From Strigamia acuminata (taxonomy: Eukaryota; Arthropoda; Chilopoda; Geophilomorpha; Linotaeniidae), in the NCBI GenBank assembly GCA_949358305.1, contig OX442318.1:14614517-14678516 (forward strand): a stretch of 64,000 nt of DNA, read 5' to 3'. Shown in pieces: positions 23,059 through 38,483 of this stretch. How positions within the stretch are numbered: the stretch's first letter is position 1; every line of letters begins with the position of its first letter. The translations under genes were made by a program, and so were the position numbers. The notes under the pieces are model-generated. The model was not told the origin of the DNA, searched no databases, and was given only the letters and a program-made list of their open reading frames with translations.

Positions 23059-23197
23059 ATTTCATCAAATACAATAACCAAATCAAGTTAATGTGCACAA
23101 ACAGTGGATTTTTGGTGTTGGATGCATCGAAAGAAAAAATTAATATAAATAAAAAAAAAATTGTTTTTCTTTATCGCATTTTTATTTGAGTGAAAAA

Positions 23198-23914
23198 TTA
23201 CACGGTATCTTCTCCCTTCGTGGTTCTCGTGTAAATTACTTGCGCGTGGTGGCGAACAACTTGCTTAATCAAACCTAGACGATCGAAACATTAGTTTACA
23301 CTTTTTTTTCTTCTTCAAATTTTTGATTTGTTTGAAAAACAAACCTTTTTGCAAAAGTTCCTCGAGAGCTTTGCGAGCCAGCGAACCCCTGATCTTTAAT
23401 CTTTCGGACACGACCGAAGGTGTGATCAACTTGTACGACGGAACTTCTTTGATGAGTTTTTCGTACGTAGCTTTGTCGAACAGGACCAAATTATTCAACT
23501 TATCGCGAACTTTTCCTTTGGACCACTTCTGCAAATCACAAAGAAAAGAAGAAAAACAAAAAAAAAATCAAATTTTTAATAAAATTAAAAAAAAATAATT
23601 TTAAATTATTTAATCACCTTCTTCTTTGCTTTACCGCCACCTCCTCCTTCTTTCTTTTGCTTCGAAGGCTTCGCTGCCTTCGAATCTTTCTTCTTATCGT
23701 CTTTTTTCGGCGGCTGGAAAACAAAATGAACAATTAGGAATTAGGCCTACTTCAATGTGCTCCCTCGTCGAGGCGATTTTTCGCGTAAAATTAAAAATCA
23801 CTACAACTATTGATCAATTTAAACCACTAACGATTAATTACGATCATGGATGGTTTAGAAATATCTTAAATTTGAGTATTTAGATGAGAAAATTATTAAA
23901 AGAAAACTTACCAT
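23198..23914 (-). CDS. RpS25: 40S ribosomal protein S25 (eS25)
   Basis: Four coding exons (23912-23914, 23618-23713, 23345-23528, 23198-23274) give 119 residues. This is a eukaryote-specific small-subunit protein with a lysine-rich N-terminal tail ([12 protein letters not shown]) followed by a winged-helix core. Diagnostic stretches are [43 protein letters not shown] and [16 protein letters not shown]. The first coding exon carries only the ATG, and the intron follows at once (ATG|GTAAG). A pyrimidine-rich CTTTCC lies shortly upstream and could be the 5' TOP start typical of ribosomal protein mRNAs. Confidence 0.96.
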
Positions 23915-24436
23915 CGTCCTATGGAAACGTGGAAAGTCACTACACGACTATCCCCCAGAAGGCGCTGTAAGCAAATAGCGCAGTTTCGCGTCAAACATCG
24001 TCCAGTTGGTCCAATTATATTTAACATCAACCCGAAAGTAATTGAATATTAAAAATCAAAGAATTATTATTAAATTTTATTTCGTTTAATAACAATGAAA
24101 AAGAGACATTGAATGTTGTTTACCTTAACCCAGAGCTTAATTTTGTTATTTACGTCATTCCACCTAGCGCCACCTATCTTTCCTTAATATCATCATCCTT
24201 GGTGAGACGATGTAGAAAATACAAAAATATTACTCCGTAGTTTTTTTTATTCATTTATCAATCTTTGGACGTTTCTTTTTTATATCACAGCTGTTTTATT
24301 ATAGGTGACATTACAAAATTATTAACGATTTCAAAAAAGAAATTGCTAATCAAAAAAGGTATTAAAGTATTAAAAAAAAGTATTAAAAAAAAACGAAAAC
24401 AAATAAGAAAATCAAAAAGAAATGAAAGCGAACTTT

Positions 24437-27400
24437 TCATGGCACTTGGTTAGAATAGGCCAACTGATAAAAATTCTCATTGCTAGCCTTCATATTCTCG
24501 TGCGAACTCGACGCCGGCACCGGCAGCGCCTGCACTCTCAAACACCCGCGCCTTTTCCCCTCCAGACGGTGCAAGGGCTTCACCCCATGACACACTTCCA
24601 ACTCTTCGCGCATCCGTTCGTCCCTCGCTTTCTCTTTCTCTTTCTCCGCGCCATCTTCCGATTGCATCACCTCTTCACCTTCATCACCCCCCTCGAGCTC
24701 ATCCCCCAATTGCAAATCCTGCTCTTCATCTTTCCCCTTCATCTCCTCCTCGCTTTTCGTCATTTTTTCTTCGTTTCTCTTCAACTTCTCTTCAATTTCC
24801 TCCAATTTCCTCTCCATGACCTCGTCGCCACCGCCCTCTAACCGCGCCATGTTCTCCATCCCGGGTCCCGGTGGGTGCACGTAAGGCCCGTGCGTTTCGT
24901 ACGGCATTCGCAGAAACATGGGATTGAAAATGGCTGGCTGGTAAAGCGGCGGAGCTCCCGGATACATCATTCCCATGCCCAAATAAGGCATGGCCATCAT
25001 GGGGTTGATTTGCGGCAAAATCGACACGTACGACGAGTACGACGAGTACGGCATCGGCATCGGCATCGGCAAAGGCATCGGCGGATGCGGATGCGGAGCC
25101 GCAACCGGAACCGGAACCGGCACCGGCACCGGCGAAACATTGCTCGGAGTTTGTGTTTCGGTTTCCGATTGCATCACCAACTGCGCATGCGTCGACGCTT
25201 GTTGCTGGCTATGGCTAAAATTGGTAACCGGCAGTCCGGGCGGTGTTTTGACCGGTTCGAATTTCTCGGGCGACACCTGCGGGGTGAGGAGAGGCGAGAT
25301 GAGCGGGCTGTAATTGGGCGAAGACGAGTCCAGGTCGGGTACGATGCTCTCGTCCGACGAATTGATCGGTTTGTCCAGCTGGCTCGGCGTTTCTTCGTCG
25401 ATGCTGTCCAAGTCCTCCATGACGAGGCGGGGGGCGAAGTGGATTCTCTCGGGGGGGAATTGATTGCGATCGAGCTTGGGCGCGTTTTGGAAAAAGTCTT
25501 TGACGGGGGTGGTGAGTTCGTTGTCTTTCTTGGCGCTTTCCTTCTCGTCGTCGGCGGGCTCCGACTGCCACGTTTCGTCGCTTTCCATCGGCGTTGTTGA
25601 AGGCATTTGCATGTTTCGGTGGAAATCACGTTTTGGTCGCACGCCAAATTTCTCCCACGCTGTGATTGGGTCGGGGTTGGTGTCGGTGACGCCATTGCTG
25701 CTGCTGCTGCTGCTGCTGTTGGTGTAGGTGAAGTGAATGGGTTCAGTGGCTCGTTTCTCCGCGCTGAATTTCGGTTCCGGTTCGTGTTGGGCTTTCTGGA
25801 GACGATAAAATTCTCTGAAATATACACAAAAGAACAAAAGATCGAAATTAAATTCAAATCACTTAAATAATTTGCACTTTTTTGTCGAACAAAATTGAAA
25901 AATTCCATTCTTGTTCGTATAAAAAGAATGAAAAAATGGAAAAATTAGTTAGTTAATTGTAATTTGTGTCGTACAAATCGCGTTGTTGCTGCCTTTTTTC
26001 TTCTTCGATGCTAATAGCAATCGCTTGTTGGACCATTTTTTCCTCCTCGTCGATCGTCGTAGGAATCAAATGATTGTCGGTTGCACAGGCGTAAGTGGTG
26101 GCGTACTCCCAATCACTCAGCGACACGGGTTTCATGGCAGCAGCTTTCGCGTAATTCAATGGCTGAGCATTTTCTTCCTTCAAACTCAAACTAGTTTTTC
26201 TTCTCTCCAATTGAGACGTGATAACTTGCCGTTGCTCGTCTACAATCCTCGAACTAAACTCCAATTTCTAATTTAAAAAAATAATTAATTAATTACATAA
26301 TTCCTATTTTTATTTAATTAATTAATTGATTAATTAATATTTTTTACCGGTTCTTTCACTTCTTTTTTGGCCTTTTTTTCAATCGATTTTCGTATAACGA
26401 TCGTCGCAGTTGGCGGATTATGACTAACAACCTTCTTAGTTGGTGTTAAATTAGCGCTGGATTTTCTCGGTCCGCTGTTGGCAGGTTTTGCTGGATGCGG
26501 TTTCTTGATAGGAAATAATAAGGGATCGATAAACGAAACTGAATCAAACGTCGGAGTCGTCGATAAGGCATCCTGTAATGCAAATGTACACATTAAACGG
26601 AGATACGAGTAGGTTAACATAAGGGCAAAATTAATGCTTCAAATTAAACGTAAATTACCGAGAAATTTGGATATTATTACAATTTGTTGTTATTGCACTT
26701 AAATTTATATACCTGTCGTTTTTTACTTAATTTATCTAGCTTAGTTTTAACTTTTTCGTTGTCTTTTAACAATTGCTCGCGAATTTCTATCATCTGCTTA
26801 TCTCGCATAAATTGCTGACGACTTAGCTGCTTTTTGTTCATTGGGCGCGGCAATTTGGCTCTCTGTCAAAGAAAAATAAAACAAATATAAAATAATTAAT
26901 ATTTCCTAAATAAATAAATAAATAAATGTAATAATAATAATTTCTTTTTGAACTTTTCCCACTACACTTTTCGAATATTTATGAATTATTCCAGTCATTT
27001 TTTAATTTTTTTTTTAAATTTTTCGAACTTTTCCAATTATTTTTAAAATTATTTTCCTATTTTTCCAATTTATCTAAATTTATCGAAACCTTCTTCGATT
27101 TTTTAGCCTTCTCCCATTCTTCCATCGTTTCGTATTTCTTGACAACTTCATCAGGATCTAATTCGTCAGCATCAAAACTCATGTCGCCACGATCAGTCTG
27201 CTTCTACATTGAAATAAATAAATGAACATTTAAATCATTTCATCTTCGATCTTCAAATTCAAAAAATACTTTTCTAAGACGATTATAAAACTCGGTATCC
27301 TCCCGCTCGTCTTGAAAGAAATGCGACTTGCTCGCATACCGACGCGAATATCCGGACGCGTCTGAAAGCTGAATCACGCGAGACGCAAATCGCATACGAA

Positions 27401-28055
27401 ATACATATTCCTGCAGCAACTCGAAGAACATCATCTAAAAAAGAACAAATAAGTTGCAATACACAGCTACGCTACAATTGCACTAATTCGTTCGCTACAA
27501 TTGCACTAATTCGTACATCATTGTCCTCGTTCTCGTAGACATTAAAATCGCAATTCTCCGCTTGCTCGTTGCCGTCGCCATCGTGGCAAATCAAAACTCG
27601 ATACGCGTCGCTCAATTCTTGAAATTTCCTCGTCGCGTGCAAATCCTTACTCTGAAAATTTGAAGAAATTTCAATAAACTGGAAAAAATGACAAAATAAA
27701 CAAAAAATATCAAAGAAAATACATCAATTACATTCACCTTATCGGGATGACATAGGCGTGCTAGATTCTTGTAGGCTCTCTTAATATCATCTGTCAAAAA
27801 GACAAGAAAAACGAGACATTCATTTCAATTTCATTCAACTTTTCTTTCCAACACCGGGACAATGAATGTTTACTAACAAAAAGATGAACTTTGAAAACCG
27901 AAACTGAGAACAATAAATTTCGTCATGTTTCACACCCAACTCGTGTCACGTCAAATACGAAACGAGGAACGGTTGGATTTACCTTTCGTAGCTCCTTCTT
28001 CTAGTCCTAAAATCTCCAGTGCCCTTTCGTAACTTAATTTCTGTTCCGAAGCCAT
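24437..28055 (-). CDS. J-domain protein with UIM and long disordered tail; two possible 3' ends
   Basis: Exons 27983-28055, 27738-27790, 27517-27651, 27270-27434, 27090-27203, 26713-26862 and 26348-26572 are shared. Reading through exon 25953-26267 gives a 409-residue protein ending DTNYN. If exon 8 instead stops at 25975 (donor GTACGA) and joins 24437-25814, the phase fits exactly and the protein is 861 residues. The N-terminus is a J domain (EILGLEEGATKDDIKRAY with the catalytic HPD), so it should stimulate an Hsp70 ATPase. A charged linker follows. Residues ~378-397 (DEEEKMVQQAIAISIEEE) match the ubiquitin-interacting motif. The long form adds a Pro/Met-rich, low-complexity tail and a Glu/Lys coiled-coil-like stretch. 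I do not know the orthologue. Confidence 0.75.
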
Positions 28056-28364
28056 TTTTCAAAATTATAACGCACGCTGCAAATATACATCTAATAAATC
28101 TGGTGGTAGATTTAAGAACCTAACGGCCTGGTGTTGCATTTCGTAACTACGGCGAAAAACAACGAAAAATTAGGAAAGAAATCATAAAATCAAAAACTAA
28201 ATGAAAACAAGTTCAAAGATATCGAACCAGGAACGTATTTTAAATCAAAGCCAAAATCATTTAACGGATTGCCGTGACGTGTCATCTGGCGCGATAATTG
28301 AAGACCGCGACTAAATGTACCGCCATGCATTTGTTTGTTTGTTTGAATTGGCTTTTTTAGGGCG

Positions 28365-29880
28365 TTGTTTTGCGATGACGTGATCGGCATTATTCGGTCA
28401 GGCAGCGATCCGATGAAAACGAATTTTATTAGGATAAATGTGGTAGGGATTTTGTTCAATTTTGTTGATTTTCTTATTCATTTACCATAGTTGAGTGTTT
28501 GATATTTTAGCAAATGGAGACGATATTTCCGTGGTTTTCCGCCACTTGGCCGTCGCTGTGGGGTCAGTACGACATCAGCCGCCGACTTTTACTCGAGGAG
28601 CTTGGACCACAATTACGCTCACTTGTCAGTGTCTGGACATATCGTGGAACTGGACAACTTCGATTCGATCAGTCGTCGTTGTTTACGGGCCGTAAACAAC
28701 GACGCGGCGACGATACCGTAAACGACGGTGTCGTTTGGCGACAACCGATGGTGTGTTCTTTGCTCCGAAGTCAGCGACGGGGAACCCGACGTGAGTTGAA
28801 CATGCGAGCAATAGCGACTCGATTAACTAATTTTATTTCATTTATTTATTTTTAATTAACCATGCAAAATAGGAAATCGTTCGTCTTTTGTACGGCGGTC
28901 AAGACGAGTGTATCCACCTAAATTGTGCAGTTTGATCGCCGAACGCAAATTCAAACTCGAGGCTGCGTCGACGAGAAGCAGGTGACCACCAGATTGCGCC
29001 ACGTGCCGGGCCGGATGGAGGGGCTAGAAACTGGTAGAGGGTCCTGCTCCTGCGCGAGCGCGTCGTGCTTAAACAGAAACGTTACAACTTGTGTACCAAC
29101 AAACGTTCCATGCAGCAGTGGTGTGGCAATAGGGGGCCCACGAGCCCAGGAGGTCCATGGAGGATGAAAGGTGATTTTTATTTTTATTTTATTTTTATTT
29201 TTATTTTATTTTTATTTTTATTTTATTTTTATTTATTTTTTATTTTTATTTTTATTATTTTTCTTACAGGTTTTTAGGTCTTTAGGTCAAAGGGCCCATC
29301 ATACAACTTGCACACGGGCTCATTGATGTCTTACCATACCACCGCCAGTTTGCAAATGCGGAAAGCGCCGCGAAGGAGAAATGCGAGCTGGAAAAGAAAA
29401 AGCACAGGCACACCACACGGCCAAGTGACGGCAAACCACGGAAATATCAAACACTTATCTATGGTAAATGAATAAGAAAATCAACAAAATTGAACAAGAT
29501 CCCTACCATATTTATCCTAATACGCGCCACCCGTCACCCGTCGCCCGGGGCCGAGCGATGCAATAACGCGCGGTCGGCGATCGGCGAGCGGAAACGACGC
29601 GGCACCGACAGCGAATGAGTGGACGCAGACACGAACAGCGAGGAAACTAGGCCGTTCAAGTGCGCTAAGTGCAAATGTTTGTACAGGACGACAGAAAGTT
29701 GTCGACAGCACATGACCACGTTCAATCTCGAGGTGGAGACGACGTGGAACGAGGACTACCTTAGTCTCTCTCGCCGTCCCCCTGGAACGGAATTGTGCGA
29801 CGAGTTTTGCTGCCCAAAACGCAAGAACGGACGCCAACGTGCACTCAAGTTCATGAGGTGTCCTTGCTCTGAGATCTCGT
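28365..29880 (+). pseudogene. Rearranged trithorax fragment (DNA-level duplication)
   Basis: Blocks matching trx lie here on the opposite strand. 28365-28435 matches the exon at 14039-14134. 28428-28513 retains the intron between it and the next exon. 28514-28800 matches exon 13713-13973. 28870-28935 matches exon 13495-13632. 28925-29110 and 29340-29410 match the large exon near 12010-12240. 29525-29800 matches the same exon near 11330-11580, including the [12 protein letters not shown] zinc-finger region. Retained introns rule out retroposition. Frameshifts, deletions and a TTTTA simple repeat (29170-29270) break the frame. 29411-29520 is an inverted copy of 28428-28554. It cannot make a functional enzyme. 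Confidence 0.85.
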
Positions 29881-32490
29881 GATGTTGCAATTATTTTTCT
29901 AAATTTCTAAACTCCTTTTTCCAATTTATTTAAATTGCACTCTTCCATTCGTTCCAACGAAACGGTCGAACAACGCAAAATAACGGAACGGAGCGGTTTG
30001 ACCACAAATCAAGTGTAAACCCATCAAACCCTCTGTTAAAATAAATGTGAACAAAAAAAATGTTCGAAATCGTGAAGGACTCTCTTCGTAGGTAATTCGG
30101 CCGAATTACCTGGTGTCATTGAAACACATGCACTCAAATTGCCAACAAATACGAATGAACGCGTGCGTCGGATCCAACGAGTGACGTTTCACACTAAATT
30201 TTCTATTTTATTCCAAAATATATTTCTTTTCTTTTCCATTGATTCCAATTAGTTTTGGGCTTATCCTCAACACAGCAATTGTTTGCAAACAAATTTGGTT
30301 TTTATTTAGCCATAAAATTGACAAAATTGACAAAATGAAATTATAATTGTAGAATTGAAAAAATGAAATTAGAACTGTAGAATTGAAAAAATGAAATTAG
30401 AACTGTAGAATTGAAAAAATGAAATTAGAACTGTAGAATTGAAAGAATTGAAAATAGAATTGAAAAAATAAAATTAGAATTGAAGAATTAAATAATTAAA
30501 AAATTGAAATACAAGTACAGTCGGTTCGTTATAACGATAGTTCGTTATAACTACAAGTATAATTCTATGCCATAGAAACTAGAGCAAAGTAACGTCACAG
30601 TCCAATAACAAACAAACATACCTAGTAGTTTCACGGTTAATCATAGACGTCAGGAGGATGAGTGTAACTTTTGCGCTAAATTAATGCTGTGCTCATTAAG
30701 AGGGTTTGTAACCCCTAGTTCACAAAATCATTATTTATTGATGCCGCCAAAATTAACCAAAATTAACCCAGTCAATTTTGCAATTGTGTAATCTGGACAA
30801 TTTTGTAATTTTTGGGTATTGTGATGTGATATCTGTTTTACCAATCACATTCGCATTCACTAAAGTACAAGAGAGTGAAAACACAAAACTTTTTGATTTC
30901 TTATTGTGCGGAGGATTTTGAAAGTGGAGATGAAAGAGGAAGTCCATCTGCACATTCTTGCCAATTTTCATAAAAATTGCACGCAGGGATAGTGAGAAAT
31001 TCAAGTTTTTCTGGTTTTTTTTTACTAAAAACAGCTGAGGGCAATGGACGTACGGATTTGCTGCTGAAGTACGAATTACTGAATCGAAAGCACCGCCTTG
31101 GCGCTTTACTGCAACTCACCATGCAAACTCGATCAACCTCGTCATGGAGACATTAAAAAATACGATTCAGCAGCGTTATTGTTACGAATCGTATTTTATC
31201 TGTGTATATCAGCAGAAATAATGTAAAATTAATTCATATTCACTAACAAGTTGCAGTCGAATATTCCATATGTGCAGCTGCTGCAACCGATTTATTTCCC
31301 TGGGGAAAACGGGCCAAATTATCGGGGAAGTAATAATAATCGTTAGGTAATAATAATCGGAACAAAATTGGCGAAATCATCCTTATAGTCAACACGTAGC
31401 ACCGGCCGTAGCACCGGCTGTCGTACCTGCAATCCCGCCTGTAATCGCAATAGCACCGGCAGTCAAACAACAACTTTAAAATAGTATAATATTTTCATTT
31501 TAATTTTCAAATAAATGAGAAAAGTTTCAGTTTTTAATGTAATTCCGTCAAAATTCATCGTATCGACGGCTTTTACACAGTATACTGTGGGCTTTTAGTG
31601 ATAACACTTATCGATCGCTTAAGTCTGGTTTTCCGGCGAATGTGGTGCTGACTGCTGACAAATGTGGCGCCAACTATACCTTAGTCTCGAATAATCCTTG
31701 TCATCCCTGTTTACATGACAGTTGTGCACACAGAATATTTCATCTCACTCGAAATATTCCGTGCATGTAAACATAGTTTTTGTGTATCAAGAAATAAATC
31801 CGCCGAAATAACGATTGCAAAGAACATCTTAATTTTATTTTTCTCGATACATCGTATCTATAATAAAAAAATCCATTTATTTCCACGACTAAAAAAGAAA
31901 AAGAAAAGAAAAGTAAAAACCAATTCACTTTTTTGTTTAAAACGTCTAGAAAACAAATCGAGTATTTTTATAAACTTTCTTCTTTACTTTTATATCTCAA
32001 AACATTGAAATGAAAAAAAGAAAGAACAATGAAAAAGAGGAGTTTTTAACAATACAATGAAAGTACAAGTACGATTCGGTAACCCGTCAGCTAAATTTGA
32101 ATCTTTATTTTATAACTATCAACACCAATAATGTTGTTTCTTGACCAAAATTGATTTTTTTTAAACGTGTTGTGAGCTGGCAGCAAAAAGGTTAATTAAA
32201 CGCCCTAAACTTCAAGAAGTACAGCACACTGAAACAATAATAAAAATTCATTTATCAAACCAAACAAAAAAAGCAAAAATACAAAAGAAAAAAAAACAAA
32301 AAAGTAAAAGAAAAAAAATGGGTAAAAAATTAAATCAAATAAAAACAAAGGAACCAACAAATAAAAAGAATCTCTACTCTTTTCCTCACTTTCTTGAAAC
32401 TCATTAAACGCATAAACTTGCAACAATTTTTATTTCATGCCACGAAAAGTCGCTGTGCAGAGAAGAAAAACTTAATTTGGCGTAATTTAT
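29881..32490. other. Intergenic region with repeats, no gene supported
   Basis: The sequence is AT-rich with no conserved coding. 30330-30450 is a ~28-bp tandem repeat. Near 30519 a CAGTCGGTTCGTTATAACGA sequence resembles pogo/Tigger-type terminal repeats, like the one at 53856. At 31398-31478 a short plus-strand frame reads as a Val/Ala/Pro repeat (VAPAVAPAVV...), without a start or domain. The last part, up to 32490, is probably the 3' UTR of the PP2A gene. Confidence 0.4.
30330..30450. repeat. ~28-bp tandem repeat
   Basis: About four copies of a unit reading AAATGAAATTAGAACTGTAG followed by AATTGAAA are arranged head to tail, with small changes. The repeat then decays into related AATTGAA sequence up to about 30500. 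Confidence 0.75.
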
Positions 32491-36326
<3,836 letters not shown>

Positions 36327-36907
36327 TTTTCGCTCGTTCGTCCATCTGTCTTATCGCTCTACTTAGGTCCAGTTGTTGCTCACAGAGGGAGACACGTGCC
36401 GTCACAAGTTTTAAACTCTTGTTTTTATTTTGGATTGACGAGAAGAAAGCAAACTGAGCAAATTAAAATAACAACAAATTATCGGCCGACAACTAACGTG
36501 AAAATTTGTTAGTAGACCCGCCGAAGCTTCGTTTGTGAATAAAGTCGACCCGTGGATTAGGAGCGCCGAAGATGGGCTGATGCAAATTTGGGACTGTTTC
36601 GGCATACGCTCGGATCAGAGGATCAGAAGATCAGAAGGATCGATGTTCGTGTCGAACCGAGTGGTCTAGGAAGAAAGTGGCCTCAAATACAACGCGTCGA
36701 GACATATTCAACACTCGATCCAAGACTTTGCCCAGCTTTCCATTCAATCAGCTCGTCCCAATTATTCTGTAACAGAATATCTTTTTTATTTGTATATTAT
36801 TTTAATTTTGTATTTGTTCTTAGCCTCCAGATGGATTTACTGGTCTGCGATGTTGAATGAACTGTCCATGTACAAATTCAAGGTGCGTTTTCATTAGCGA
36901 TAAGAAA
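36327..36907. other. Intergenic sequence upstream of PP2A-A
   Basis: This is the 5' flank of the minus-strand PP2A gene followed by sequence with no recognisable coding content. No TATA box, repeat or RNA gene is evident. Confidence 0.35.
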
Positions 36908-37168
36908 GAAAATATGATTTTGAAAAAAGAAAATATGATTTTGAAAAAAGAAAATATGATTTTGAAAAAAGAAAATATGATTTTGAAAAAAGAAAATATG
37001 ATTTTGAAAAAAGAAAATATGATTTTGAAAAAAGAAAATATGATTTTGAAAAAAGAAAATATGATTTTGAAAAAAGAAAATATGATTTTGAAAAAAGAAA
37101 ATATGATTTTGAAAAAAGAAAATATGATTTTGAAAAAAGAAAATATGATTTTGAAAAAAGAAAATATG
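36908..37168. repeat. 21-bp minisatellite, left part
   Basis: About 12.4 copies of a 21-bp unit starting GAAAATATGATTTTG and closing with a run of A are arrayed without visible change. The right part, in phase and in the same orientation, resumes at 38294. The array is interrupted by the 37169-38293 insertion. Confidence 0.95.
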
Positions 37169-38293
37169 TGTGATGGATCGCGAGTCTAGGTGGTTTAGAA
37201 GCGTTTGAAAGACGCCGCGAAACAGTAAATTCACACACCCTGGTAGTTTCGTACCTGCCGTAAATCGAATGTGCGCAGGAAGTGGCAGCTAACACACTCT
37301 CAGATACTGTGCACCACACTAATATTTATTTGTGGCCGGGTATCCCGAGCTGTAAAACTCGGGGACAGAATGTCCGGTAGTCGCGTCTGAACCAAAACCC
37401 AACGCGTGACCCGTCAACAATCGTGTTTTCACACGAAGGCAAACGAATGCACGTCTCGTAGTGGCTCATAAGCAACCCCAAACTGTCGAGTTTGAACGCG
37501 GATGGGCAATTTACTCGTGCTTATACAACGCACGGGCCCTAAACCTAACTCTAAACCTGACTTAATGCTTAATTAAAGCTAAAGCCCGAATGGCAGGCGG
37601 CTAAACTAAGCTAATGCACGCGCACGCGAAATAAACGACACAAACTTCGAACTTATGGCCAACAAATCCTGTTTGGCCTTGGATAACGCGTCACGGCGAT
37701 AAAACATGAACAAAAAGGAGCAGGAAAACAAATGGTGAACGAGTGGTGTAAAACCGTGAGTTAACACTGGAAATGAAAGCCTGAAACCGTGTTGCAGAGT
37801 TCCAGGGCGAAAGCAAAGCTACGAGTGAGCTTCGGAGTTAAACCTCAGCCATGAGCACCGGCTCCAAAGGAGCACCTACGCGTTCGGGATACTGAGATCA
37901 ACTGAAGCAAAAGAGGAAAAATAGGGTGAGAGGTAAACTTGGACTCAACCAAGCTTGACCAATCACGGAAAAGTCAAGAGCCAATCAGTACAGTCGGTGC
38001 ATACTAAGTGTATGACTAACGCCGACGCGTACTGACCGGAATAGATATGCAAATAGACTTGCATCGAAATCATAAACTAAAGAAGAAAAACTAGGAGTAG
38101 ATAAGAGAAAAGTGAGAGAATGAAGAGAAAGTTAGGAGAGAGTAAAGGATAAGATAGAAAGAAAATGAGGAAAACTCACGTATCAAACATAAACAAAACA
38201 ACAAAGGTATGAGAATCACAAATTAGGTTTAATGGGAACAAACACGGGTTGACAATGCGTAAACTGTACGCGTAGGAAACACGGGCCGTGACA
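37169..38293. mobile_element. Solo LTR inserted in the minisatellite
   Basis: This 1125-bp block starts TGTGATGG and ends CCGTGACA, so it has TG...CA ends on either strand. It is flanked on both sides by TATG, which occurs once per 21-bp unit of the surrounding array and therefore reads as a 4-bp target duplication. It has no open frame of note. This fits a solo LTR left by recombination between the two LTRs of a Gypsy-like element. Orientation is unresolved. It is not similar to the 623-bp LTR family of this window. Confidence 0.75.
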
Positions 38294-38483
38294 TATGATT
38301 TTGAAAAAAGAAAATATGATTTTGAAAAAAGAAAATATGATTTTGAAAAAAGAAAATATGATTTTGAAAAAAGAAAATATGATTTTGAAAAAAGAAAATA
38401 TGATTTTGAAAAAAGAAAATATGATTTTGAAAAAAGAAAATATGATTTTGAAAAAAAAAATAAGATTTTGAAAAAAGAAAATA
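38294..38483. repeat. 21-bp minisatellite, right part
   Basis: About nine more copies of the same 21-bp unit follow the solo LTR. The last two or three degenerate (AAAAAAATAAGATTTTG, then ATACGATTTTC), marking the array edge. Confidence 0.93.

Noticed and set aside
24875-25600. 241-codon Arg/His-rich plus-strand frame
   Set aside because: Antisense shadow of the long Pro/Met-rich exon of the J-domain gene.
28190-28459. 89-residue minus-strand frame upstream of the J-domain gene
   Set aside because: It overlaps the antisense of the trx-derived block and has no conserved content or splice partners.
36857-37319. Repetitive frames such as ENMILKK and NHIFFFQ
   Set aside because: Artefacts of the 21-bp minisatellite, whose period is a multiple of three so all frames stay open.
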